This document shows, one piece after another, positions 11,425 to 22,574 of a stretch of 64,000 nt of DNA (positions are counted from its first letter, which is position 1; every line of letters starts with the position of its first letter). The translations under genes were made by a program, and so were the position numbers. The notes below the pieces were generated by a model. That model ran no database searches and had not been told where the DNA came from. It worked only from the letters and a program-made list of their open reading frames with translations. The stretch is from Desmodus rotundus (Eukaryota > Chordata > Mammalia > Chiroptera > Phyllostomidae): NCBI RefSeq assembly GCF_022682495.2, contig NC_071389.1, positions 184,063,556-184,127,555 on the forward strand, written 5' to 3'.

Positions 11425-12949
11425 ATCTACTTCCAAGGCCATTCCCTCCTCCCCCAAAAAACTCTGAAGCCAGAAAACAATGAGGAGGCTAAATCTTTCC
11501 CCTCTTGAGCACCATACTCAGTGACATCCTCTGTCCGACCACAAAGCCAATTCTGCCTCTGAGACTGCATTTGTTATTTCTGCCACAATGTGATCCTCAA
11601 ATGTCATTCTCTCTCTTTCCCCTCCAGTTGTTCAGGGGGCTCACTCCAAACAAAATTCCATCTCAAAAACAAGTTCTTTTTACTTGGTGTCCATCTGGAA
11701 ATGTCCTACAAATATTCCTGGTTTCCTTTTGGAGCCAAAATCGCAACACTTGTTTCTTGTTAGTTTAGAGACTCAACAGATCCCTCTCAGAAGAATGTCA
11801 GCATTTTACTGGGTTCATGACACTGGAGTGAGAAGGCTGGAATGAGTTTTAGAGAGCCACGGCCGCTGTGTATGTTGGAAATTTCTCACGGGTACTTTTC
11901 TATCAGGGACACTGTTAACAACTGTAGGGCCAGAGCAATTTAAAAGTCCACAGATCATGCTCGACCTAACTAACATGGCAGTGTTCCTTTAAAAATGCCG
12001 TCTTCTTGAGTAACTGCTTTAGAAGTGCACTTGAAGCTCACATTTTTAAATGGCTTTTTATGGCACACCTTTAAGATGCATTTATTTCTCATTATCTTCT
12101 GTGGAATACTAACTTCGGAATACAGCCTCAGAGATGGTCCCAGACCTCGCCCAGGCACTCTCAGCAGATTATGTATAGACAGTACAATCCAAAGACAAAG
12201 TACATGGAGACGGAGATGCAGGGAGTTGAGTGTATTGAATTTCCTACAGTTTTATTTATTTAGTTAGATACGTGCATGGAGACAGTCAGTGAAAGGGTTT
12301 CATTTGAAGGCCTAATTAAACAAATCGATTTTAAAGGGAGATGGAGGCAAAAGGAGAAAAGATAAATGAGGGCTGAAGGCCAGTGTTATAGTGATAGTCG
12401 TCTAGGTGTTCCGGGTGGGGGAATGGAAGATGGAAAGAGCTTCTTCCTGCAGTGGATCTTATATTGAGAGCAGGTGTTCAGTAGAGACGTCCCAAAGAAG
12501 GCATTGTGCCAGAAATGTTTACAGAATGACTGAGTCCCTCCAGACACACTACATCCTCCTCCACATTGTTCCCTGCCCAGAATGCTATCATTTGGTGGTA
12601 CAAACCCCATCAGTGGACTCCTGCACCCTCTGGTTTCTGCTGGGTGAGTCAGTGGAGAGTCTGGACAGGACATGTGTGGTGTAGGGGTGGGAGGTTGGTG
12701 AGGTCAGGACATTTATTTCCCTGGTTTCTTGACTGCCCAGTAGTCATGGGCTGAAACCATTCATTGATCTTCCCTGCAACCTCTTCAGACCTGGGGGTCT
12801 TAACAGGGTCACTACTAATAGCACAAGGTCACTGCACTACTTCTTGTGGTTCCCACACCTTATCCAACTCTGTGTTTAAATTGATCTAATTTGTATTATC
12901 TATTTCTTCTTGGTACTCAGGTACTAGAATCTTTAGCCAATGGACCTTG
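11425..12949. other. Unassigned sequence
   Basis: I see no recognisable gene. Frames of 60-95 codons on both strands (11505-12754) overlap and show no domain. No repeat family is assignable by eye. Confidence 0.35.
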
Positions 12950-13163
12950 TCTTAGTCCATTCAGGATGCTATAACACAATACCATAGACTGGGTGGCTTA
13001 TAAACGATGGACACATTTCTAGCAGCTCTGGAAGCTGAGAAGTCCAAGATCAAGGCACTGGCAGATTCAGAGTCTGGTGGTGAGAAGCCCACTTCTTGCT
13101 TCATAGAGGACATCTTTTCTCTGTGTCCTCACATGGCAGAAGTGGCAAGAGATTTCTCTGATT
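12950..13163 (-). mobile_element. MLT1/MST-type MaLR LTR (antisense, truncated)
   Basis: The plus strand reads 'cttagtccattcaggatgc', 'accatagactgggtggctta', 'gaagtccaagatcaaggc' and 'tgtcctcacatggcagaag': the antisense of a MaLR LTR 3' half. It stops at the junction with an L1 at about 13164. The 65-codon frame at 13007-13204 is contained here. Confidence 0.8.
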
Positions 13164-13963
13164 TGTGGTGTTTTGTTTTTATAGCTTCACTGAAGTATCA
13201 CTGACAAATAAAATTCTAAGATATTTAAAGTATACAGCATGATATTTGATATGAGCATATTGTGAAAGAAGCCCCTATCAAGTTAATTAACACATCCATC
13301 CTTCACATTTACTTTTTTTTGTGAGAACAAATAAGTTCTACTCTCATAGCAAATTTCAATTAAACAATACAGTGTTATCAACTATAGTCACATTATACAT
13401 GAGATCTGACTCAGACCTTATTTATCTTGGAATTGAAAGTTGATACCCTTTTATCAACCTCTCCCTGTTTCCCCACCCTGAGTTCCTGGTAACTCTTTTT
13501 TTTTTTTGGTTAGTTTTAAGATTCCAAATATTAGTGATACATGTAGCATTTGACTTTCTCTGTCTAGCTTATTTCACAGTATAATGCCCTTCAGTTTCAT
13601 CCATGTTGTTGTAAGTGACAAGATTTCCTTATTATTTTTTATTCTGAATACTATTCCATTGAATAGACAGGGTCTGGCACAAATAATGCCTCTTTCTTAT
13701 TACAAAGTTTTTTATTAAAAATTCATAAGCATGTAATTCTGTAACATAATAATATAACACTCAAGAACACCATATGACATTTTAGGTGAAGTGTTCAAAT
13801 TAAAACTATAAATTATTACACCCATATTATTACCCCACCAACCACACTCACACAGGCGTTACTTCTGCCAGACCCTGTATACAGTGTATTTCTTGATCCA
13901 TTCATTTATGGATCAGACACTTCGGCTGTTTCCCTATCTTGGCTACTGTGAATAACATTGCAT
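13164..13963 (-). mobile_element. L1 3' fragment (antisense), split by a MITE
   Basis: Antisense L1 3'-region text runs from 'tatagcttcactgaagtatc' through 'catccatgttgttgtaagtg' to 'ttggctactgtgaataacat'. The L1 is interrupted at 13666-13879 by a mariner-type MITE. Joining the two sides restores continuous L1 text (attccattgaata / tacagtgtatttcttgatcc). Near the end, about 13967-13990, there is a short tattatcccc-type tandem repeat. Confidence 0.8.
13666..13879. mobile_element. Tc1/mariner-type MITE (non-autonomous)
   Basis: A 214-bp element with terminal inverted repeats. The left end reads gacagggtctggcacaaata and the right end, reverse-complemented, tacagggtctggcagaagta; they differ at about 3 of 20 positions. 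TA dinucleotides flank it at 13664-13665 and 13880-13881, as expected for Tc1/mariner insertion. There is no coding capacity and the interior is AT-rich. It sits cleanly inside an older L1, so it is younger than that L1. Confidence 0.85.
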
Positions 13964-13999
13964 TATCCCCTATTATCCCCTATTATCCCTCTCCCCCCT

Positions 14000-14430
14000 C
14001 CTCTCTGGTTACTGTCGACTTTCCCTCCATCTCTATTGCCCCTCCCTTAGCAAGCCCAATTCTCTCTTGCTTGAACCATTGACGTAGTTTCCAATAAGCT
14101 CTCTGTCGACATTCTTTACCATCCTCAATTTCACCTTTCACACACTTTAGGTCAAGGGTGTCAAACTCATTTTTACCGGGGGCCACATCAGCCTCACAGT
14201 TGTCTTCAAAGGGCCAAATATAATTTTAGGACTGTAAAAATGTAACTACTACTTAATAGTTAAGCGAGAGCTCGGTGCTATCTCCAGGTAGAAACAAGGT
14301 GCCAGGCCAGATCTGGCCCACAGGCCTTGTGTTTGCCACCTATGCTTTAGGTCACGTTCATAAAAATCCTCAGTGACTCCAAAATTACACTGTGAGAAGG
14401 CATTTCAGTGAGAGACTGTCCTATGGCTAA
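14000..14430 (+). mobile_element. L2 LINE fragment, split by a hAT MITE
   Basis: Plus-strand text such as 'ttgaaccattgacgtagttt', 'ccaataagctctctg' and (after the insert) 'aaaaatcctcagtgactcc' fits the diverged L2 ORF2 end in sense orientation. The hAT element at 14153-14344 splits it. Confidence 0.5.
14153..14344. mobile_element. hAT-type MITE with 8-bp TSD
   Basis: A 192-bp element flanked by a perfect 8-bp target-site duplication, ctttaggt, at 14145-14152 and 14345-14352. The ends form terminal inverted repeats: CAAGGGTGTCAAACTCA on the left and CATAGGTGGCAAACACA reverse-complemented on the right. CA-initial TIRs plus an 8-bp TSD are the hallmark of the hAT superfamily. The interior carries 'accgggggccacatcagcct' and 'agatctggcccacaggcct' and has no coding capacity. 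Confidence 0.88.
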
Positions 14431-15649
14431 CTAGTCTGGAGCACCATTTGCTTAAACTCATTTGAACAGGCTTCTCTGCTGCAGGACTTCTGAGAGACTC
14501 TCATACCCCAGTGTGCATGGCGGGTCTCCATGAGGAAGAGAGCATTTACCAACATACACTATTTCACTTTGTTCATGGACTCTGATGTTGCAGGTTGGCT
14601 CACTCGTCAACCATGCCAGCCCCCTTCTCCCCTGTGTTCCTCCATTATAGAAGTTGGAAAAATAAAAATACTCATTTCCTAGACTTCCTGGCTGCCAGGT
14701 GTGCCCAAGGAACAATCTGGTCAATGTGGTACAGACAAAAGTGATGGCGAGCACTTCCTTGACCCCCTTTCCCTTCTTTTCTTTTTGCCTAGAATAAACA
14801 CAAATGCTGGAGGAATGGCAGTGAACTTACACCCCTGCTGATGATGGCAGAGTGGGAAGAGGGCAGGAACCCATTTTCCTTGATGACATCATTGACCCAT
14901 GAACCGAACTGGGACTTCCCATGAGAAAATTAAGCTCCTTTATCATCAAGCTACTCTGTTGTGGGTGTTCTGTTACTGGTAGCTGGATGCAATCCTAATG
15001 AACGCAAATATCTCACAGATGCGGAACACTGTTTGGAAAATAATGAGATGCAAATAAAGTTTATCTATCTATGTGGCACACAACCCACTATTTTCCATGT
15101 ATCTCCCTCACTTCCATCCCTTCAAAGACACTAAAATTATTACTATTCCCAAATCTATGACTTTATGTAATGCATATTATATGTATGTCATTACCAAGTC
15201 TGTCCACGGTGCCAGAATCTTGACTACAACCCTTAGTTATGTTCTTTTGCTTGAGGCATCTCTTTGATAACACCTGGAAGTACTGTTTAGCAAACTAACA
15301 GTAACCACATCTGTTGCTGTTAGTAACTACAGATTTGTGCATGTTTGGGAACTTCAGGGAATACATGTTTCCTTTACTGCTCACTCTCAAAACTTTGGCC
15401 ACTAGAAGGGCAGAGAAACACCGTGTACTCCCTCCTGAATTAAAAGTCTACTTTGTTGCCTACTCAGACTCTGTGGCAATAGAGCACTGCCTCCGTGTGT
15501 TTTTCTGCCATTACTCTATAGGCACAATCTCTGAGCTGCACCACCACGCCACCTCACTGACTGTAGTGTCCCAGTCTTTGCTTTCTGGTTATTTTGTACC
15601 CCTTAGTCCCAACCTGCCCTGTTCTTCATCTCCCTAGTAAATGAGCCAT
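14431..15649. other. Unassigned; possible old LTR-like segment
   Basis: The end of this stretch at about 14935-15003 ('gttactggtagctggatgc' then 'aatcctaatgaacgc') resembles the 3' end of an old LTR, but I cannot define its start. The 107-codon frame at 15314-15637 has no recognisable domain. Confidence 0.3.
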
Positions 15650-15950
15650 TCTGAAAAAAAACACTGAGCTGAAATTTGACCTCCCCTGTGAAGCCCTCCC
15701 CACAACAGCCAGAGTTTCTTGGGTCTTTTCCCTCCCTTAGCATGTTCAACATACTTCCACCAAAGCACTGATCACAAAGGAATGTGACTTTCTATTTATG
15801 TGGCTCTCTACCCTAATAATGTGGAGATTCTTTTAGAAAAGAAATCTCATCATCTTTATATTTGAAATTCCAGCATCCTACACAGTGTTTGATATATGCT
15901 AGGTGTTCAATAAGTGTTTAATCAATGAATAAATAAATGAATGACATATA
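15650..15950 (+). mobile_element. L2 LINE 3' end
   Basis: Sense L2 text: 'gaagccctccccacaacag' at the left, 'agcactgatcacaaaggaa' in the middle, and the terminal 'gtgtttgatatatgctagg' / 'tgttcaataagtgtttaatc' followed by an (aatga)n-like tail. Confidence 0.75.
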
Positions 15951-16784
15951 GTTGGTAAGAGTATGGTGCCTGCCATGGCTTCAATTTGACGATGGTTGAG
16001 TTCCTTCCCTTGCCAATATTGTGTGAATCACCAAGAAGACTTGTAAAAGGGTCGAACCCAATTCTAAAACTGAGTAGTCAGAGCTTTATCAAATTAGGCA
16101 ACACATACTATTTCATGAATTACCTACAATATATATGAATCACAATGTAATTGTCATAAAGATATTACAAGTTTTTGCCTACTTAAAAGAACATGTAAGT
16201 TATCAGTTGAAATATAATTTCTAAATGTTCAATGTCACTGGTAGGAAACGCTCCAAAAAATAACAGCACAAGTAAAATCACACCTCTTTCATTGTTGCAA
16301 ATATTCACTCAAAATTCTGCCTGCCCTATAGATAGAAAGTCCAGTGTTTCCCCATTAAAGTATCCCTGCCAATTGTCCAAGAACTGCTGGGAACCTCCAG
16401 AGGTGAATTCTTTTTCTTCCTTTTCCGGGTACAGAGAACCTGCATGTCCACCACCTGCTGTCAGCGCTATCACTCCTCCTCCCACAGCCCCAGCCCTCAA
16501 TGCTCCAAGGTTGTACCGGCAGTGGACATCTTTTTCAATGTCCATAATCCCGGTTCCTAAGATGCAAGTTGACATAAGCAAACCTAAATCCATCCCTTCC
16601 CCTCAAGGAGATGAGGCCTAAAACCTACACCTAAAATCATTCCTATATCTCCCAAAGTGTAAGGCCCCTTCCCTGTCACCCAAAATACAAAAAGTCTTTT
16701 CACACCCCTCTTTCCTGGTCATTCAGGCTGCTTTTTTCACGGAACTCTGCCAAGAGAAACTATTAGTGTTTCTATGTGTCTGTT
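15951..16784. other. Unassigned, with overlapping ORFs on both strands
   Basis: A 129-codon frame (16232-16621, +) and a 94-codon frame (16309-16593, -) overlap almost completely. The minus-strand product is glycine-rich in its middle. Neither shows a domain I can name, and no splice context or start context favours either, so I do not call a gene. Confidence 0.35.
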
Positions 16785-17338
16785 AAGAACTGAATGTTTG
16801 TATCTCCCCACCCCCAATCTCATATGTTGAAGCCTAACCCCCATTGTGATGGTACAGTTGCATGCTGCTTAACAATGGGATACCTTCTGAGAAACGCATC
16901 ACTGGGCAATGCCATCATTGTGCAAACATCCTCGAGTGCACTTACATAAACCTAAGTGGTATAGCCTACTAAGCACCTCGGCCTGTGTGGTATACCACAT
17001 TATGTATCCGTGTATGCGACCCATCATTGACTGGGCTGTCCTTATGTGGCTTGTGACCGTATCGTGAGGTGGGGTCTTGGGGGGTGATTTGGTCATATGA
17101 GTGGAGCCCTCATGACTAGGATCAGTGCCTTACAAAGAGGCCCCCAGAGAGCTCCTTTTCCCTTTCTACCATGTGAGGACACACAGAAAATACAGCTGTC
17201 TCTGAAGAAGCAGACTCTCATCAGACACTGAATCTGCCAGTGACTTGATCTTGGACTTCTCAGCCTCCAGAACTGTTGTTTATAAGCCATCTAGTGTCGA
17301 CTATTGTGTTACAGAAGCCCTGCCTGACTAGGACAGTG
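16785..17338 (+). mobile_element. MLT1-type MaLR LTR, split by a Tigger-like element
   Basis: A sense LTR: 'gaactgaatgtttgtatctc', 'catatgttgaagcctaaccc', then (after the insertion) 'gaggtggggtcttggggggt', 'accatgtgaggacacacag' and 'cttctcagcctccagaact'. It ends 'ccctgcctgactaggacag'. It is cut at 16853-17061 by a DNA transposon with TA duplication. Confidence 0.88.
16855..17059. mobile_element. Tigger-like DNA transposon (non-autonomous)
   Basis: A 205-bp insert flanked by TA at 16853-16854 and 17060-17061. Its left end (cagttgcatgctgcttaa) and reverse-complemented right end (cggtcacaagccacataa) match at about 11 of 18 positions. Interior text such as 'ttctgagaaacgcatcac' and 'acataaacctaagtggtata' resembles the mammalian Tigger/pogo-like group. 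There is no coding capacity. The exact subfamily is not determined. Confidence 0.75.
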
Positions 17339-18739
17339 CCCAAAGCTACCTTTCTGAGAAAAGTTAAAATTAGTCATTTCAACATGATGTTAGTCCTTGC
17401 ATATTCTGGGCCCTAATGGGAAACTTCTGTCGGTTAAGAAGTGCAGCAGAGGGGAGGGGGACATGGGGTCTCAGGCATGACATTCTCAGATGAGGTATCC
17501 AGCTACATAAAAAGGAACATTGGGCCTTTGAAGCACCTGTGCTTCATTTCCATAGAAAACAAGATAAAGAGAAAGCAGCATATGACGAGATCAGGCTAAG
17601 CAGGTGAGTTTTCAACAGTGCAGTATGCGTTGCTGTGCACTCGTGAAGCAACATATTAACTTTGGGCAATGTTCCTGGCTAATTGTGTTTTAATGACAAT
17701 GCATCTTTGGAGAGAGAAGGTCAAGCTCATTGCTTAAAAACACTGACTAATGTTCTTACCAGCATCTAGTTTTCCCTGCTCAAATCTGATTTAAATTTTC
17801 TAGAAACAGAGATTGTGCAACAAGATCTCAATATATGTCATTATATGTGATTTGCTTGTCAGATATTTTTGCTTGAAAAAATAGGAATTTTCAGGCAGTA
17901 AGACACAGAATGGACTTGCCAATATTTCATCCCCGGATAAACATTGATAATTTTACTATCCACTAATAGAGCCATCAAGACAGATGCCTTTGGGTGATTG
18001 AAATCCCTCCGTATGAAATGTCATTTACTAGCTGAAGAGTCTTGAAACTGATTATATTTTTTAAGTCTTTCATAGGTGAGCCATCATCCAGAAACTACAG
18101 GCTATGAATTGGGTGGGGGCGGGAAAGGGGGCTTTTTTCATTCTTTGATAATGCTCTTCACAGTTGACAAGATGTATTATGCCAGAGGCAGTCTTTTTCC
18201 TACGAAACTTCAAAAACATTTTCAGTACCAAAAATAAAAATTAAGACACATAACAATGTTCTTCTCTCTCTCTCTCTCTCTCTCTCCTTCTCTTTCCTAT
18301 TAATATCTTTCTCCTTTCAAGTTTATTGACCTCTGAAATCCATTTCCAGGGACACTCTAAGAACTAGCTCTTCAGGCTACCATCAGTGAGAAGGAATCAG
18401 CGAATCGGGCTTTTTCCAGTTTTGCTCATGAATGAAATTCCAGACAGAAACATCCAACTGGCCGTGCTTTAACCAGCACCTACTCTTTACAAGTAAATCA
18501 GAGAGCCTCAATTCACCATCCCTCCATATCGTGCCCAATGGGTAAAATTTACTCAGAATTTAAAAGGGGTGTGCTGCTACTAGAAAAAAGGGAAACAGAT
18601 GCTGAGGAACAAGAGAAAAAGTGTAAATGACAAGAACTCTTAAGAAGCCTTACTGCGTCTTACTTCTCTGGCATTCCTCCCGAGTACCTACGCACACAGT
18701 AAGTGCAGAACACAGAGGAAGAACTCAATACATATTTAC
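17339..18739. other. Unassigned, largely unique sequence
   Basis: No repeat or exon is recognisable apart from a (TC)n tract at 18264-18286. Open frames are very short. Confidence 0.4.
18264..18286. repeat. (TC)n microsatellite
   Basis: An uninterrupted TC dinucleotide run of about 11 units. Confidence 0.95.
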
Positions 18740-18862
18740 TGCTCACTAGACTGTTAGCTCTATGAGAGTGGGGACCATATCTTTTATGTATTACAATACC
18801 CTCAATGGCTAGCAGACTATCTAGGATAGAGGGTCCTTAATAAATATTTAGAAAAGTGAATA
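18740..18862 (+). mobile_element. L2 LINE 3' end
   Basis: Sense L2 terminus: 'gactgttagctctatgagag', 'tggggaccatatcttttatg', then 'ccttaataaatatttagaaa' with a gaataaa tail. Confidence 0.7.
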
Positions 18863-19181
18863 AATTTTTTAAACTATCCCATTTTTAGATCAGTTTGTTC
18901 CTTCCTCTTTGCAACTATTTTCACCTCTCCCTGTTCATTTTTCTCCTTCATTCACCTTTTGTTCCCCTTAGCTTTAGCCTGGCCCAGTTTTTATATCAGA
19001 GACATAAACACTCAAGTATCAAAATTTCAGAAACAAGATAATCCACAAGGCAAAGAGCTTTTCGTGTACATTGTGATGATGGCACTATGGATTCTTCCTT
19101 TCTATTTCCTATTATCTGAGCATGAGACTCTGGAAAAATAAACTTTTAAAAATTGAACTTGTAAGCAAATTGGTAACTCTT

Positions 19182-19403
19182 TTTTAAAAAAAGTTTTTAT
19201 TTATTTTTAGAGAGAGAGGAAGGGAAGGAAAAAGAGAGAGAGAGAAACATCAATGTGAGTGAGAAATCCATCAGTTGCCTCTCACAGGCGCCCCTACCAG
19301 GGACCGAACCTCCATCCCTGGCATGTTCCCTGGCTGGGAATTGAACCAGTGACCTTTCCCTTCATGGAACAACCCCAACCAGCTGAGCCACACCAGTCAG
19401 GGT
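19182..19403 (-). mobile_element. Ves SINE (antisense) with 17-bp TSD
   Basis: On the plus strand it starts with the T/A-rich tail (tttttaaaaaaagttttta), passes an AG-rich tract and 'catcaatgtgagtgagaaat', then the tRNA-like head with the antisense B box (gggaattgaaccagtgac), and ends 'gccacaccagtcaggg'. The TSD gcaaattgg[t/a]aactctt lies at 19165-19181 and 19404-19420 with one mismatch. The short frame at 19259-19480 is SINE-derived. Confidence 0.93.
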
Positions 19404-19420
19404 GCAAATTGGAAACTCTT

Positions 19421-20072
19421 AATAAAAATTTGCTCTCAGCAATTCACCACGGACAGACCATATTCTCCATATGCTTCTAACGTATTCTAGGAAACAGAAA
19501 CTTAGAAAAGCCCTTTTACTGGAAAAAAACCCCAAGCTACAAACACCATAGAGATCGAATATCTGAATATGGCCTGTAAAGTAGCTCAACTTTGTTTTTA
19601 AAAGATATAAATATATATTAGAGAGAGATGGTAATAATAATGTGCTCTTGACAGTTCATTTAATAGTTTAAATTTTAATTATATTTTTTCATTTGGAAAG
19701 AGATGTTTCCAAGGAACACTGCCTTGACATAGCCAATAGCTGGCCTTCAGGTCACAATGCTAACTAACCTTTTGTACAATTAACAGCTTTCAACGGATAT
19801 CACCACTGTTGCTTTGGCATGGCCTCTGTGTTTTGACAATGCAATTCCTACTTACAACTAGACTTGCTAACACAGGGTGAAATCTGAGGTGAAAGGTCAA
19901 GGGAGAGCTTTATTAGATAGCCTCAGCCTTCGCCTTTCTTCTTTCGAAGAAAAATATTTGCAGATAATATGGGCCTTAATTCTCTTTGTGATTTTGCTAC
20001 ATGGTGGATTTGGTAAATAAGTAGTAGGAGGAAGAGGTGATAACTTAGTAATTCCAAAGTACTGACTGTATC
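19421..20072. other. Unassigned sequence
   Basis: No gene or assignable repeat seen. Confidence 0.4.
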
Positions 20073-20232
20073 AGTACTTCACAAACTTTAATGGGCACAC
20101 AAGTCACTGGGAGGGTTTGCTAAAAATTCAGATTCTGATTCAGGAGTAGGTCGGAGAGTCCACATTTTTAACAAGCTCCCACATAGATCTGCTCCAAGTA
20201 TCAAGAACCTAAGTAATGAGTTCTGATCCACC
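20073..20232 (+). mobile_element. MER5-like (hAT-Charlie) element
   Basis: The body text 'actgggagggtttgctaaaa', 'attcagattctgattcagga' and 'ttaacaagctcccacataga' is the standard core of MER5A-type non-autonomous hAT elements, in sense orientation. The TIRs and TSD are too diverged to define. Confidence 0.75.
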
Positions 20233-21575
20233 CAATGCATTATAAAATGTTCAGCTTAAAACATTTTCCCTTTTCTAAAACTTTTGACACACATTCCTCG
20301 CCTACCCCAACTTTTTTTCAGACTTCAGACTGAAAATTAGCAGTTACAGAGAATGTCCTCCTTAATCCATCATCCCCACATTTTTTGTTCCTGAATTTCA
20401 AATTCCAACCTCATGTTGCATAAGCTATGAACCTCACATTATATTACATATTCTAATTTGCCTCATACTCAAATTCCATATGAATTTGCAATTCTTCCTG
20501 AAAGTGTAGTAATACTTTATTCTTCTCATCATTGCTTTCCTAACAAAGTTCTCTTCACTTCTTAGAAGAATAAAGGAGCACTTTCAGATATATTGTACAT
20601 AGGGTATTATTTAAAGGCAAGAATAATCAACCTGCCCCATAAGGAGAGCCATGATGGTTAGTTCGATTTTAAAATTTCAGTCCACACCTGCTGAGGACAA
20701 TGGAATCTCTGCTTCACTTTTAGTTCTCCCATCTCTTACAACTCACTATTATTCAGCAATACTTTCCCATCTCTGTTCAGAAATGGAGATGGCATTCCGT
20801 CCACGGTGAGCTTCTTTCCACAATGCAAAGATTTCAAAGAGACTCATTAGCTACTGCCAGGCTCTGTGCTATACCGATGGACTGAGACAAAAAAGGTATT
20901 CTGCAGAGCTGTGGCCACGCCAGCGTACCGCGCATCCTTGGGAGGTTTCCCAGAGTCCTCCTGGGACCAAAATAGTTAAGTTCACAACTCCTCCTGCCCT
21001 CTCTACTAGAGTGAATTGATGGCACGCTGCTTTTTTCTCCTCCGGAGATGAGGTTTGTCACCAGACAGGGGGATCAAAATTGTAATCCTTCTTAGATTCT
21101 CTTGAATTGGAGTTTACTGCTTTGACCTTTGCAACGATACATATTTTTTTTTTTTTGGAATGACTGCATGTTCCATTTCTTCAGGGGATTTGAAATGACG
21201 AGGGCCAAGGAGCTCATGGGGCGGGGAGAGGAACGCTGGAGGAGGGATCTAAAGTGATGGTGAGGTGGTTTTTGACCTTGGAGGCCAGAGATTTATACTC
21301 TTGTGACTGAAGCTATCCTGTGGCTATACAGATAAACATTGCAGGGGTGAAATGGCAAATCGCAATTCTATGTAGCACGAAACTAGGGAATTTTTCAAGT
21401 CTAACCAAGTACTGTGTTGATGACAATGATACCATCTATCATGGCTGTCTGGCACACCGTGGCAGCCTGGATTATTTTCCCTCGTTTTACATCCTCTGCC
21501 CTAAAAACCACACTGGGCTTATCCAAATGCCAGGGTGGGACATTATTTCACCAGACGAGAAGCCATGGAATGCCA
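20233..21575. other. Mostly unassigned sequence
   Basis: A weak antisense L2-like piece is at about 20846-20915 ('tactgccaggctctgtgcta'). No gene recognised; the 87-codon frame at 21320-21583 shows no domain. Confidence 0.35.
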
Positions 21576-21590
21576 GAAGTTGAACTAGGG

Positions 21591-21793
21591 TAGGCCCTGG
21601 CCAGGTATATCAGTTGGTAAAGTTGATTAAGTTGGTTAGAGCATTGTCACAATAAGCCAAGGTTGTGGGTTTGATCCTCCCTCAGGGCACGTACGAGAAT
21701 CAACAAATAATGCATAAATAAGTGGAACAAAACAATCTCTCTCTCTCTCTCTCTCCCTCTGCTTTCCTCTCTCTAAAATCAGTTTTTAAAAAG
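21591..21793 (+). mobile_element. Ves SINE with TSD
   Basis: Head ggccctggccaggtatatca, B-box region gtgggtttgatcctcc, then 'tcagggcacgtacgagaatc', a 'gcataaataagtggaaca' body, a TC-rich tract and the terminal 'taaaatcagtttttaaaaag'. The TSD is 21576-21590 (gaagttgaactaggg) against 21794-21808 (gaagttgagcaaggg), 13 of 15 matching. A small duplication in the head (ttggtaaagttgattaagttggt) lengthens the A-box region. Confidence 0.93.
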
Positions 21794-21808
21794 GAAGTTG
21801 AGCAAGGG

Positions 21809-22235
21809 AAAACAGGATGCCCATAGATATTTTTGTCACTGTGACTAGGTAATCATTAAGCCCAGCTGGAAAACGTAAAGCCACAACATAGCACTACTAA
21901 TTGCATGCTCTTCTTAAACGTATTGATTTCTTAGATCCCATTTCTCAGGGAAAATAACACTGGCATCCAAATTCTGAGTCAAGGACCGTCTACAAGTGCC
22001 ATTCTGTCCTGAGCACGAGTCTGGGCCCCAAAGGCTTTATGGGCTACAGTGATGGTTGGTCCCTAGGGGTTCACAGATCTGCCTCAGTGTATGATGGTTG
22101 GGAATAATGAACTGGGTTCCCTTACCTGTGAGAGAGAAAATTATTTCTACCTCACAGGCTTATTACAAGGATTCAATGATTAGATAGATAAACAGACAGA
22201 TATATAATAAACACTGATATAAATAGATATAAATA
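21809..22235. other. Unassigned sequence
   Basis: No gene or repeat is assignable, apart from AT-rich, tetranucleotide-like text (gata/taaa) at 22180-22235 just before the SINE. Confidence 0.4.
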
Positions 22236-22456
22236 TATCATCCTGGCTGGAGTAGCTCATTGGATTGAGCACAGGCCTGTGAACCAAGGGGTCACAGGTT
22301 TGATTCCCAGTCAGGGCACATGCCTGGGTTGCGAGCATGTACCCTGCAACCCAGTAAGGGTCACACAAAAGGCAACCACACATTGATGTTTCTCTCCCTC
22401 TCTTTCTCCATCACTTACCCGCTCTCTAAAAATAAGTAAATAAAATCTTTATTAAA

Positions 22457-22457
<1 letters not shown>
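22236..22457 (+). mobile_element. Ves SINE (second subfamily form)
   Basis: Head 'cctggctggagtagctcatt', B box 'acaggtttgattcccagtca', then 'gggcacatgcctgggttgcg' and 'aggcaaccacacattgatgt'. This is the longer Ves form, with the 'caacccagtaagggtcac' middle that the 21591 and 38822 copies lack. The tail runs (taaa)n and continues directly into a (TA)n tract, which hides any TSD. Confidence 0.92.

Positions 22458-22496
<39 letters not shown>
22458..22496. repeat. (TA)n microsatellite at a SINE 3' end
   Basis: About 19 uninterrupted TA units directly follow the Ves SINE tail. This is consistent with tail-seeded microsatellite growth. Confidence 0.95.
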
Positions 22497-22499
<3 letters not shown>

Positions 22500-22574
22500 G
22501 AGTAACACAAGCTATTATTGTTATGGCTGTTGCATTTAATTCCTACAACACTGAAGACAGTTGTTGTTATGCTC

